Shown here: positions 38,018 to 47,056 of the stretch, one piece after another
How positions within the stretch are numbered: position 1 is the stretch's first letter
Layout: each line of letters begins with the position of its first letter
Source of the DNA: JAAKFL01 sp964629645
GTDB taxonomy: Bacteria > Chlamydiota > Chlamydiia > Chlamydiales > SLFE01
Direction: 5' to 3'
Assembly: GCA_964629645.1 (NCBI GenBank)
Contig: CAZVSU010000006.1
Coordinates: 1-49,629, forward strand
DNA length: 49,629 nt
Program-made: the position numbers and the translations under genes
Notes under the pieces: generated by a model
Database searches by the model: none
The model's input: only the letters and a program-made list of their open reading frames with translations
What the model was told of the DNA's origin: nothing

Positions 38018-41000
38018 ATGTTGGAACCCTCTCATTTTTACAGCCCCCCCGGCCAGCCCCCCTGTAGGATTTCAGTTCCTGCTAATCCTTATGAAGATAT
38101 GAAGCAATTCTTAAAGGCTTTAGGTGTAATCGATAGAATCGGAGAACTTCAAGATAGCCCTCTGCCGGAACTCGACCTTGAAGAAAAAGCCGCGCTGGCC
38201 GAAGTGATCAGCCATACTCATCGACCTCTTGGTTATCCGATGACAGCGTATGATCTCTATCGTCCTCTCATTGATCGATTAAAGCCGGAAGCTGTTCTCT
38301 ATGTCGGCTCTGGTCCTTTCAAACAGATTGCTCCCACCTATTTTGTTAAAGCGGTTAGAAACGCTTACCGCACTCTTTTTGGCCAAGAGATGAGCGAAAT
38401 CGCAACCAGTCAGTGTAAAAGGATCCTGGGCCGCATTTGCGATGTGTACTGCAGGCCGACGGATCATGATTTTCGCCATTATTATCCGAAAACAATCGAA
38501 AGGCCGGCTCTTCAAGCGCACAATCTCTATTTGGAAACCATCTCTAAGCTGACCGGACACTCCCCTTTATCTATCATCAAACATTTTTTTGACGATCTTC
38601 ACCACCCTTCCGATGGAGATCTCAATCGTTACGCTCTTCATACTCTGAAAAACTGTTGCCTCGATTTCATTGACGTGGAATCACTGACGCGGAATCAGAT
38701 CTTTAAAAAAGGGGCCGGAACGATTAACATTGTCCCGCTCATAAACGGCGACTTTACAACGCCCCTTAAACCTTTAGCCGCATTAAGCAACCCTTGGGAA
38801 TTTATTTTTGACCTTCTGACCGGACGCCTCCACCACGCAGAAATGGACAAAGCCTGCGAAACGGACCGCCTCTTTGAAAAATACGACTTTCTCAAAATGT
38901 GTGCAGAGCTTGTCAAAGGATGGATCATTGCTGAACCTGACATCATTCATAAGCTCGTCGATGTCTACATAGAGGAGGAAGGTCGGGACTCCTCATTTGT
39001 GAAAAAAAACATCAAAAAACATATTCCCGGTGATCCTGCATCAGGCGCCGCCATGACTTTGCAGATTATGACCTTTTTACCAGAAAGCGCGCGATTAAAG
39101 TGGCTGATAGACTCTCAAGATTTGTGGGAGCACTCGGAACTGGCAGCAGTCTTAAAGCATGCCGAAGGCAAAAGGGCCGTATTCATTAATGAAACGCTCT
39201 GCCTGCTCAGCCTCAATGCCCTGCTAATAGGCAGCCCCCTCATTCACGAGGCCGGCCAGCTATTTGTTCAGCTCTCTCTTGGAAGCGGAGGCCCTCCCTA
39301 TCTTCTCCTCCCTTTCATAACGGCCGACGCAATGGACAAAAAAGACGCCGAAACGCTTCGGTTTCTTTCAGATCGTGGAGTGATCGAAAAAGAGATGGCC
39401 GAATCGGTCAACCGCAGCGACTTCGCCCCTTTCTTCCTTTACCAGCTCCAGAAAAAGCGCCGTTTCAACGAGGCAACGCTGATTTTTCAACGCCTCTTAA
39501 AAAACATCAAACGAGATGTTGCTAAAAGTTATTTCGATTGGGAGCGCACCATTCCCGAAAGTTGGCTCCCAGATATCGAGCCTATGATGACAACAGATGA
39601 ACTGAGCGTGCAATACGTGAGGTATCTTGTCCGTCAAAAAAACACGCAATTAGTCTCTGAGCACATTCGGACACTTCTGCACCAGCTCCGCAATGACCCG
39701 CCGAAAAAAGTGGCTCAAATTCTCCTCCGGTTTTGCTCTGATAATCTCAAACATTTAGATGCCGTCCGTGCGATTTGGCATACCGGCTATTTGAACCGAA
39801 TGTGGTGGACAATCCCCAAAAATAACACGACATATAACAACGTCGTCGCCTTATTACTAACAAGTGGATACGCATCGTCAGCTCCGCTTGATCAGCTCGA
39901 AGACCTTTTTCAGGACATAACAGAGCGCAAAATCCCGATAAAAAAAATGAAACTTGGAAAAAAGTTGAGAAAACAACAGTTTCAAAATCTGGTCGAAAAT
40001 CCCAAGCTCGCGAAAGACCCGCTGCACAGCTTCTGTTTAACAGTCAAGCAGCTCAATCAATTAAAAATGGTGAAAGTCAAAAAGGCCCTTGAGCAAGGCC
40101 TTGTGTTGAAGGCGGTCAAAATGGCAGCGTCCCTTCCTGATTTACCTGGCAGCTTCTTTGACTACCTGGAACTGATCATCACAAGTTCTCCGCGCTTGTT
40201 TATCGAAGAGGCGCTCTCAGCCCCATTTTCCCGGCTCTATCAAACAAAAAAACGGACACCCACAAACCTTTACTGTCAATTATTTCAACAACTTCGCCCG
40301 CTCAAAAAAAATGAAACACTGGTAGAGCTTCTAAAAAAAATTCAAGATGTCACCGATCAAAACGCATTGCCTGAAACTTTTATCAGATCGCTCATTTGCT
40401 TTATTTGCGATCCCGATAACCCAACCAATGAGAGAACATCGCAAGCCCTGGCTCCTTTTCTTACACAAGTGACCAGTGTCTTAAATCAGATAGGACCTCC
40501 CGCCCTTGAATGTTACCACCACCTTAGCAGACATCGCCTTCTCGGAGCACTCTCAAAAAAGGGCGCACGCGACATTTTAAACATGTGCCAATCTCGGATC
40601 GCCTCTTCGCCGATTCTTGCCGAGTCCGTTGTGTTATCAGTGCAAAAACTATCCCCGTTTAGGGGCACTCCGGAATTCAATGATGTTGCAGTGACACTTT
40701 TTCTCCACTATGCGTTTAAGGAATCTTCAAAATCGCTGTCATGGCTGAAGCGTGTCCCGACTCTTTCTCCTCAGCATATCGACCACATCGCCCCTCACCT
40801 TCCATCTTTGCCAAGCAACTTGCGCGCTCTTAGCTACGAAAAACTAATGATTTCCGAAAATGATCAAAAAAGATCCAAAAATCTAGCGCTGGACGCCGCT
40901 TGGGACTTCTTAAGCGGACACTGTCAGCTGTCCATCAATTTTTTTGTCCATGCCCTTAATCGCGCTGCTCAGTCCGACCTTGTCGCGTGGGCCTTTCTCA

Positions 41001-44000
41001 AATTTATGATCGATGAAAGGGAAAAGAAAGAGAAGAGCCCGATGACTTCGGAGGGCCTGCAAAAAAGGGCACACGCTCTTTCTCAATGCAGCGTGTTTTT
41101 AAGGAAACTAGAAAACGGCCGGAATATACTCAGTTTTTCAAAAAATGACGCGCTAGGAAAGCCTTTGCTGATGACACTGAAAATTGACGAACAGCTTAAG
41201 CTTTATCTCTCAACGTTCGTGACTCACTGCTCAGGTCAAGCGCAGGTGGAACTCGTCGCAACGGTTTCCCACTGGCCGGCAGAGCGAGACTCGATGAAAC
41301 GATTGATTTTCCTTCTCAAATTTATTAATGAAAATCCCGCAACGGGCGATTTCGTCTCTCAGCATGTGTTAAAGCAGATCCAATCGACCATCTACGGCCA
41401 TTCCATACGCCTCAGCGAAGCCAAAGATGTTTGGCTTCAAATTCTGATCTTTTATGCAACACAAAAGACAGTTGACCTTCCGCACTTAACGAATGCACTT
41501 TGCAACTGCTTGAAAATTTGTGTGATCCCGAATCCGGCCTACGACTACCTTCTCAAAGAGACAGTTGAAAAAATTGACACCCACACCTCCCTTTCTCAAT
41601 CGAAAAAAATTGAGACATTGATCGACATCTTTTGCTCGTTAAAAAAAACGCCGAAAAGTTTCAAAATCACTACCTGGATAAAGAGATTGCAACAAGTCGA
41701 GTCCGAAGATTCGATTCTCTGTCAGCTCCATTTGTTCGCCCTGATTCTCGAAAACGTCGATTGGATCAATATGCGATTACCCAAACATCATCTTAAAATC
41801 ATCCATGATACTCTAGAGATCGCTCTAAATCGCAACTTGGTCAGCAAAGAGATGCTTGAAAGGCTTTGCAGGCATCAACAAATTGCAGTTTTTCTCAAAC
41901 ACTACCAACATGTCACGCACTCTTTTTTATCTGAGATGATTTTATCTGATAATTCGGAAATTTTAGACGCAGCGAAAACGCTGATTCACTCTCTATTTTC
42001 CGAAAATAGCACCCTGTTGAAAACGTATCTCAATGCCACTCAACTTGCTCTTTCATTGAAAAAAGGGCAAAAAAATGAACAGTTCCGCCGGATTAAAAAC
42101 TATATCAATTGGCTCAAATCGGAAAAAAAAGCCTCCTCGATTCTTTCGTTGCATTTACTTGCTCTCCCTGTTATCGCCGATAGACTCTTCGAAAACAATC
42201 GGCCTGATCTTTATTCATTATGGCTCGATGACATCCTCTGCAGTCAAGCGGCAGACCCGCTATTGATCGTCAAAGTCGTGACGTACTTGGTCCGAAGCCC
42301 TCATATCAGTCGATATCTCGAGCATTCCAGCCATACTGAAACCCTAAGAGCATTGATAAAAGCGCTCTATCGTACAATCGATAAGATTTCACTGTCTGAT
42401 ATTCAGCCTCCTTTTTTTGTCGACTTTGCCATTTTAGTCATCGCTTCAGACAACCCCCAGTTGATCAAAGAGCTCAATTTGCCAAAACTTTGTCACATCC
42501 ATCAAAAAAAAATCCATTCACCACAAGAAAGCGCCGCTTTGAAGCAGCTCAAAACTTTAAACTCTTTTTTCACTGACCAAAAAGATGTCTCCAAAGCAAC
42601 CATTGATCCAATAGAAGCTGTTGTTGTGATGAAGTTATGGAAATTTCCTCATTTCAATGCTCTGCAATTAGGCCTCATTTTTTTGGGAAGGTTCAGACAT
42701 CACTTTTTTGACGTTGAAATCATGACCTATGAGCGACTTATTGAAAAATTGCTCGCCCATCACACTAAAATCAACCACCTTTTCGAATTCAACGTAAAAA
42801 CAGCTAGTGCGGTTTCCCTATCATTCGAGAAGAAATTCGGCTCCTTAGCAGTCATGGACGCTCTTTTTGATTGTGTCAAAGCAGCTGAAAACCACGCCGC
42901 TGCACGAAAGTATTTCTATTTTATTCTCGGTATGAGGCTCTACCACACGACCCTCCAAAATATTGGTCCTCTCAAGCTTCTCGAGTATTTGACTTATTTT
43001 CACGCGACGGTTCTTGAGGATGAAGCCATCTATATCGACCCATCAGCCTCTGAATCGACATTCCTCAAGATACTTGGTCATATCGACTCTCTCACAGACG
43101 AGATTGCCTCAGCATTTGCCAAGTATTTAAAAATACAATGGAACCGCGGTGAGCTGTTTCATAATGGCCGTTTCTACACCACCCTGCTCTCCCATCTTGA
43201 GTCGAAAAAAGACTTCGGTCAATACGACCATCACTTTCGCTTGCTGCAATGCATGACAAAAGAGGACAAGGCGCTGGTCCCCTGTGAACACTACCCATGT
43301 TTCTTCCTCTCTTTAGTGGATGTGACAACGAAACAATACAATCAATATCTGATAGTGATCGGTATGCTGACAAAATGCAAAATGTCTCTCAAGCAAACCT
43401 CTCCTGACCTTTACAATGAAAGCCTCAAGCACTCCGTCGAAGATTTTTTGAGGCATTTTCCAATTTCAGACGCCTGCAAAATCACAGATCCTTGTTTGAA
43501 AGGAAAAATGATCCATGATTGGCATGGCAACGTCTTAAATCCTTCTTCCTACCTCGAAATCACGCGCACATTAATAGACGTGATCGCCTACAGCGTTGGA
43601 CAAAGCCATGCGAAAACGACACTTCCCATCATGATCATGACATTGCAGTTCGTGTTTCGCAACCACCTGATATCGTGTCAACCTGATGAAGAGGCCGCGA
43701 CAATCGAAGTCTTCGACCACCTTATCACTCTTATTTCCTGTGAGGGCATTTTTTTGGATCTGAATTCACCTGTTTTTAACGAACATCACGCAAACGATGG
43801 GTTCGATGTGAGAAGCGCCTACAGCGCCATTTTAGAAAGCGCAGTGAACCGCCTCACAATGAAGCATAAAAGCCCCTCTTTCGTTTCTTCTCTTTCCGTG
43901 TGTCTTGAAAAGGGTTTTTCCAACCTCCAGTTCAAGGGCAAGTATTTGACAAACGGATACTACGAGAAATGGCTTGATTGGTGGCACCAGCACTTAATGT

Positions 44001-44104
44001 CCGTATTTTGGGATCAAAAAAACACCAATAATGAACTAAAAAAATTGATTAACAATATAGAATTAAGAAAAAACGCCTCTAGTTTCTTTAAAAATAATTT
44101 CTAA
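38018..44104 (+). CDS. Giant protein of unknown function (2028 residues), mostly helical
   Basis: From the ATG at 38018 (MLEPSHFYSPPGQPP); a GTG 9 bases earlier in the same frame is possible, and no Shine-Dalgarno is seen for either. There is no signal peptide and no strong membrane helix; the sequence is largely short amphipathic helices rich in Leu/Lys, consistent with helical-repeat (HEAT/ARM-like) solenoid structure. Residues about 485-510 (YQLQKKRRFNEATLIFQRLLK) resemble one TPR/PPR-type helix pair. I recognise no catalytic motif. Size, lack of export signal and adjacency to a CX5R phosphatase suggest a secreted effector or large scaffold. The last 178 residues lie within a unit that appears to be duplicated in tandem downstream. 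Confidence 0.7.
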   Translation: MLEPSHFYSPPGQPPCRISVPANPYEDMKQFLKALGVIDRIGELQDSPLPELDLEEKAALAEVISHTHRPLGYPMTAYDLYRPLIDRLKPEAVLYVGSGPFKQIAPTYFVKAVRNAYRTLFGQEMSEIATSQCKRILGRICDVYCRPTDHDFRHYYPKTIERPALQAHNLYLETISKLTGHSPLSIIKHFFDDLHHPSDGDLNRYALHTLKNCCLDFIDVESLTRNQIFKKGAGTINIVPLINGDFTTPLKPLAALSNPWEFIFDLLTGRLHHAEMDKACETDRLFEKYDFLKMCAELVKGWIIAEPDIIHKLVDVYIEEEGRDSSFVKKNIKKHIPGDPASGAAMTLQIMTFLPESARLKWLIDSQDLWEHSELAAVLKHAEGKRAVFINETLCLLSLNALLIGSPLIHEAGQLFVQLSLGSGGPPYLLLPFITADAMDKKDAETLRFLSDRGVIEKEMAESVNRSDFAPFFLYQLQKKRRFNEATLIFQRLLKNIKRDVAKSYFDWERTIPESWLPDIEPMMTTDELSVQYVRYLVRQKNTQLVSEHIRTLLHQLRNDPPKKVAQILLRFCSDNLKHLDAVRAIWHTGYLNRMWWTIPKNNTTYNNVVALLLTSGYASSAPLDQLEDLFQDITERKIPIKKMKLGKKLRKQQFQNLVENPKLAKDPLHSFCLTVKQLNQLKMVKVKKALEQGLVLKAVKMAASLPDLPGSFFDYLELIITSSPRLFIEEALSAPFSRLYQTKKRTPTNLYCQLFQQLRPLKKNETLVELLKKIQDVTDQNALPETFIRSLICFICDPDNPTNERTSQALAPFLTQVTSVLNQIGPPALECYHHLSRHRLLGALSKKGARDILNMCQSRIASSPILAESVVLSVQKLSPFRGTPEFNDVAVTLFLHYAFKESSKSLSWLKRVPTLSPQHIDHIAPHLPSLPSNLRALSYEKLMISENDQKRSKNLALDAAWDFLSGHCQLSINFFVHALNRAAQSDLVAWAFLKFMIDEREKKEKSPMTSEGLQKRAHALSQCSVFLRKLENGRNILSFSKNDALGKPLLMTLKIDEQLKLYLSTFVTHCSGQAQVELVATVSHWPAERDSMKRLIFLLKFINENPATGDFVSQHVLKQIQSTIYGHSIRLSEAKDVWLQILIFYATQKTVDLPHLTNALCNCLKICVIPNPAYDYLLKETVEKIDTHTSLSQSKKIETLIDIFCSLKKTPKSFKITTWIKRLQQVESEDSILCQLHLFALILENVDWINMRLPKHHLKIIHDTLEIALNRNLVSKEMLERLCRHQQIAVFLKHYQHVTHSFLSEMILSDNSEILDAAKTLIHSLFSENSTLLKTYLNATQLALSLKKGQKNEQFRRIKNYINWLKSEKKASSILSLHLLALPVIADRLFENNRPDLYSLWLDDILCSQAADPLLIVKVVTYLVRSPHISRYLEHSSHTETLRALIKALYRTIDKISLSDIQPPFFVDFAILVIASDNPQLIKELNLPKLCHIHQKKIHSPQESAALKQLKTLNSFFTDQKDVSKATIDPIEAVVVMKLWKFPHFNALQLGLIFLGRFRHHFFDVEIMTYERLIEKLLAHHTKINHLFEFNVKTASAVSLSFEKKFGSLAVMDALFDCVKAAENHAAARKYFYFILGMRLYHTTLQNIGPLKLLEYLTYFHATVLEDEAIYIDPSASESTFLKILGHIDSLTDEIASAFAKYLKIQWNRGELFHNGRFYTTLLSHLESKKDFGQYDHHFRLLQCMTKEDKALVPCEHYPCFFLSLVDVTTKQYNQYLIVIGMLTKCKMSLKQTSPDLYNESLKHSVEDFLRHFPISDACKITDPCLKGKMIHDWHGNVLNPSSYLEITRTLIDVIAYSVGQSHAKTTLPIMIMTLQFVFRNHLISCQPDEEAATIEVFDHLITLISCEGIFLDLNSPVFNEHHANDGFDVRSAYSAILESAVNRLTMKHKSPSFVSSLSVCLEKGFSNLQFKGKYLTNGYYEKWLDWWHQHLMSVFWDQKNTNNELKKLINNIELRKNASSFFKNNF

Positions 44105-45892
44105 TCAGCTATTATTTATTAATAAATAAAAGTTTATTATAATAATATTACTAATAGTGGTATTATTATGAGCGTAGAACCGGCAAAGAATCACCCTCAA
44201 ATCACCGTTTCCATTGATGGCTTAGAGTTCGAACCGACTCAGGCTCAATCACGAGACTTAAATTCTCTCACGAGTCTTTTTAATACAAATAATCTCTCAA
44301 GAGTCGACATTGACAGCCAAGCCAAAACAATCAAAGCCCGCTCAGGATCGAAAATTCTATCTAAGCGTCTTCCGGAAAAACTCGCGAAAAAAGCGGAGAT
44401 TGCAAGGAAAAAAGTCATTCATCCCGTTTCTCGTCAGGTTGGTTTAGGGCACGTTTGGTCGCGTGACGATCGCAATAATGCAGCTCCCACAAATTGCTTT
44501 AAAGCCTTTCTTTACGAGCGCTACGGCAACCTAGAGGCAGACAACAAAATCGCTTTAACAGACGCCACGCGCACTTTTTCCCGTGATTCTGGCGATCTTA
44601 TTGAGGAGACCTATACGCTAGAAGGTGGTGGAAAGGGATCAGAGTCAATCAAAAGAATCGCCACAAAGGAGAAAAGAGGATGGGTCAAATCCCAGGAATT
44701 TCGGGATCTTGTGGAAATGCACGGGTTTTTAGACGCTCGGAAGCTTTACTCTCGAGATCGGCCGGTCAATCTACGCATTCAGACCATGAAGACCGGTGAT
44801 AAAACCGTTGGTCGTCTCGGTAGGCTAGGAGCCATTACTGACCCGACACTCGGCTGGTATTCTCTCGAAACATTAGAAAAACTCCAAAAATCTAATGATC
44901 TTCGTGAAAAGGAAATAACGCGCATACTAACATTGATTGATAACCCTAAGCCCCAGAACTTTATAGAAAAAATCATCCAGCGGCTCAAACGAGAAAAGCC
45001 CTATTATAACTGGGATCAGCACGACTCTGCCCATTTCGCTTGTGAAAGTCTGGAATCGGATAAAATTGAGGCAACCATTAAAAAGCGAAAAGAGGCGCTG
45101 GAAAACCAAATGCTCATCTACCTCGAATCGCAATTAGATGCCCAAGAAGAGATCCCGAAAGACAATAGATTCAATCTGTTTCATTTGTCACTTTTGAATC
45201 TTGAAACAATGACACTTGACCGTTCAGGTTGGTGCCACAATGAAAAAGTGGCATTCGAAGATTTCCGTCAAATGATGAAAGAATTTCGTGGAAAAAAGAT
45301 TCATTATGGCGAAACACGGCGCATAGAACGCGACACTATCTATCTTCCTTTAGAGGTGCTCAAAAACAAAGATCCCATCAGTTTGGACACGTTCATATTT
45401 AATGTGAGCCCGCAGGGCCACACCAAAAATGATGGGTTGCAACGTGAGCACAATGGTGACGAGCTAAAGCGTCTTCTCGACAGCAATCCTGATCTGCGCC
45501 GAACTCATAGCGAGCTTATTGAGAGACTGACAATCGGAAAAAGCTCCGGCTATTCCCTTGCCGAAGATTTCGGCCTCCTCCTCCACGATTTAGCACTCGA
45601 GAAAAAAAAGGGGGCTTTTGGCCTCAACTGCGCATCGGGGAAAGACCGCACTGGATTTGTCGCAGCTCGTCTGATGCAGCGCAAACTATCGGAAGCCTAT
45701 CCGGATCAAAAAAACCCACATGAAAAAAGGATTTTAGACAAAGAGTCAACCGCGACAAGAGTCGCAAAAGACAACCTCCCGAGCACAAAAGCGTTAAAAA
45801 TCCACCCCGTAACAGCGCTCAAGGATGGGATACCTGGTACATCAAGGGCTCATTTCTTCATTAAAGTACTGCCCAGGCAAATCAGAGGACAT
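43568..45892 (+). repeat. Unit of an apparent tandem duplication (copy 1), collapsed at the scaffold gap
   Basis: Bases 45889-45943, directly before the N run, are identical to 43568-43622. Bases 46044-46098, directly after it, are identical to 45838-45892. Both identities are exactly 55 bases. The simplest reading is a unit of 2321 bp repeated in tandem with a 4-base shared junction (ACAT), the second copy being lost in the gap. The unit contains the 3' end of the giant gene and the whole phosphatase gene. Confidence 0.7.
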
Positions 45893-45895
45893 TAA
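44168..45895 (+). CDS. SopB/IpgD-type CX5R phosphoinositide phosphatase (candidate effector)
   Basis: 575 residues. The active site is Cys488 to Arg494 in FGLNCASGKDRTGFVAARL, nearly identical in form to the CKSGKDRTG loop of the Salmonella SopB and Shigella IpgD inositol phosphatases. There is no signal peptide or membrane segment. Upstream are charged helical regions and a possible family segment FNVSPQGHTKNDGLQ. Substrate specificity is not readable; host phosphoinositides are likely by analogy. The gene follows the giant gene after a 63-base AT-rich gap. The TAA stop used here comes from the duplication junction; in the sequence after the gap the same frame continues GHEAFNAL before stopping at 46119, so the annotated C-terminus may be a product of the duplication. 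Confidence 0.75.
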   Translation: MSVEPAKNHPQITVSIDGLEFEPTQAQSRDLNSLTSLFNTNNLSRVDIDSQAKTIKARSGSKILSKRLPEKLAKKAEIARKKVIHPVSRQVGLGHVWSRDDRNNAAPTNCFKAFLYERYGNLEADNKIALTDATRTFSRDSGDLIEETYTLEGGGKGSESIKRIATKEKRGWVKSQEFRDLVEMHGFLDARKLYSRDRPVNLRIQTMKTGDKTVGRLGRLGAITDPTLGWYSLETLEKLQKSNDLREKEITRILTLIDNPKPQNFIEKIIQRLKREKPYYNWDQHDSAHFACESLESDKIEATIKKRKEALENQMLIYLESQLDAQEEIPKDNRFNLFHLSLLNLETMTLDRSGWCHNEKVAFEDFRQMMKEFRGKKIHYGETRRIERDTIYLPLEVLKNKDPISLDTFIFNVSPQGHTKNDGLQREHNGDELKRLLDSNPDLRRTHSELIERLTIGKSSGYSLAEDFGLLLHDLALEKKKGAFGLNCASGKDRTGFVAARLMQRKLSEAYPDQKNPHEKRILDKESTATRVAKDNLPSTKALKIHPVTALKDGIPGTSRAHFFIKVLPRQIRGH

Positions 45896-45943
45896 TAGAC
45901 GTGATCGCCTACAGCGTTGGACAAAGCCATGCGAAAACGACAC

Positions 45944-46043
45944 NNNNNNNNNNNNNNNNNNNNNNNNNNNNNNNNNNNNNNNNNNNNNNNNNNNNNNNNN
46001 NNNNNNNNNNNNNNNNNNNNNNNNNNNNNNNNNNNNNNNNNNN
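45944..46043. other. Scaffold gap (100 N)
   Basis: A run of exactly 100 N, the conventional placeholder for unknown length. The flanks are copies of upstream sequence (see the duplication entry), so the gap probably hides at least most of one further 2.3-kb unit. Reading frames that cross the gap are artefacts. Confidence 0.95.
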
Positions 46044-46119
46044 TACATCAAGGGCTCATTTCTTCATTAAAGTACTGCCCAGGCAAATCAGAGGACATGA
46101 AGCGTTTAATGCCCTCTAA
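46044..46119 (+). pseudogene. 3' end of the second phosphatase copy after the gap
   Basis: The frame after the gap reads TSRAHFFIKVLPRQIRGH, identical to the end of the upstream phosphatase, and then EAFNAL before a stop. It is the only visible part of a second copy; the rest would lie in the gap. Without the duplication this would be the natural C-terminus of the phosphatase. Confidence 0.55.
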
Positions 46120-46265
46120 CTCTTTTACCTTAGCGCCTCTTTCTCTCTCGGACAAGCGGTCGATGAAAAGAACCCCGTTGAGATGATCGTACTCATGTTG
46201 AATGACTCTTGCTTCCCATCCCCCAACTTGCCTTGAATGTTGTTTCCCTAATTCATCCGTATATG
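46048..46265 (-). pseudogene. def: 3' remnant of a peptide deformylase gene
   Basis: The C-terminal part of a deformylase: TDELGKQHSRQVGGWEARV followed by the metal motif IQHEYDHLNGVLFIDRL (HExxH) and RERGAKVKELEG. The first two family motifs (GxGLAAxQ and EGCLS), which supply the catalytic Gln and the metal-binding Cys, are missing, so this piece cannot be active. The reading frame joins an IS66-family left end at base 46266, so insertion of that element explains the truncation. The sequence differs from the chlamydial housekeeping Def as I remember it, suggesting an acquired second deformylase. Its last codons overlap the end of the phosphatase on the other strand. Confidence 0.8.
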
Positions 46266-46604
46266 GTAAGCGTCGACGGTGACGCATCTTTTTCCTGACC
46301 TCCTGAACTTTTATCCTTCCTTCAAACACCAATACGGAGGAAGAAAATGCCTAAATCTTGCAGAGAAACAGCCCTTGCCTGGAATCAAAGAATTCTCCAG
46401 TGGCAGGAAAGCGGCAAATCGCTTGCCCAATGGAGCCGTGAGAATAATTTCACCTATTCACAATCACTTTATTGGAAGACGCGGGTTTTAGGTTCTAAAA
46501 AGCTAAGCTGTCCAAAAGAGTTCATTGAACTCTTAGATGAGAAAATACCCGAAGCGGGCGTCATCGTCGAGACACAGAACGTCCGCATTCATCTACCCGA
46601 ATGA
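46266..46604 (+). mobile_element. IS66-family insertion sequence remnant (left end plus tnpA)
   Basis: The element starts with GTAAGCGTCGACGGTGAC, the typical IS66-family terminal sequence, exactly where the deformylase frame breaks. It contains a complete small tnpA gene. The tnpB and tnpC genes and the right terminal repeat (ending CGCTTAC) are not found downstream, so the element is truncated. It must have been mobilised or rearranged after insertion. Confidence 0.75.
46347..46604 (+). CDS. tnpA: IS66-family TnpA accessory protein
   Basis: 85 residues with GGAGG just upstream of the ATG. The N-terminal helix-turn-helix region (WNQRILQWQESGKSLAQWS, then REN..TYSQSLYWKTRVL) is the usual IS66 OrfA/TnpA pattern, followed by FIELLDE and a short C-terminal strand (VETQNVRIHLPE). 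In complete elements TnpA acts with TnpB and the TnpC transposase. Here it is an orphan and probably non-functional. Confidence 0.75.
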   Translation: MPKSCRETALAWNQRILQWQESGKSLAQWSRENNFTYSQSLYWKTRVLGSKKLSCPKEFIELLDEKIPEAGVIVETQNVRIHLPE

Positions 46605-46855
46605 TTGCCTTGTAACTGTACTTTCCATTTTTCATTTTATATTTTCGAATAGTTGCCACGTTAATCACGCTCCATTTTGTGGGTTAGCGTGAGTAGTGTC
46701 ATCACTGAATTGATGTAGTCTGCTGAGAAGTACTGTGGTGTGTAGGGTCGAAGTGTGCCATATGTGTGCCACGACCCTATTTGCGGCTGGTTTTTCTAAT
46801 GTTTTATTGTCATTAGCATAAACCTTAATCACTCTACCACAGTAGTTTAAAAATG
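46605..46855. other. Gene-free AT-rich stretch after the IS66 remnant
   Basis: No coding sequence is supported. A minus-strand frame of 131 codons (46665-47060) spans this stretch and the tRNA fragment, but it has no recognisable protein features and reads through tRNA sequence, so it is rejected. The region may be the scar of integrated and decayed mobile DNA. Confidence 0.5.
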
Positions 46856-46897
46856 TGGGGCAGCCTGGACTTGAACCAGGGACCGGCGGGTTATGAG
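46856..46897 (-). tRNA. 3' fragment of a tRNA-Met (CAT anticodon), probable attachment site remnant
   Basis: On the minus strand the sequence runs from the anticodon loop CTCATAA through the 3' strand of the anticodon stem (CCCGC), a 5-base variable region, a perfect T-arm (CCTGG-TTCAAGT-CCAGG), the 3' acceptor strand CTGCCCC and discriminator A. The bases on the 5' side do not pair with the anticodon stem, and no GGGGCAG acceptor partner is present, so this is half a tRNA. Such 3' halves are left where site-specific integrases insert elements into tRNA genes. Confidence 0.75.
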
Positions 46898-47056
46898 GGC
46901 GGTGGAACACCACATCATTCAACACTAACCAACCGCTATCAATAATAGTATAAAGAGTTGGGTTTATTTTGCTATTGGTTTTTGTTGATTGGAGTTGGAT
47001 ATTTTCCCAAATCACTGCACCGCCTGTGCACCGCCATATTGGATATTCAGTGGCAT

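Noticed and set aside
45825..46186. Open frames across the N run.
   Set aside because: They are produced by translating unknown bases and do not represent proteins.
46898..46940. The 5' half of an intact tRNA next to the tRNA-Met fragment.
   Set aside because: The bases do not pair with the anticodon or acceptor stems, although GGTTGGTTAG looks superficially like a D-loop.
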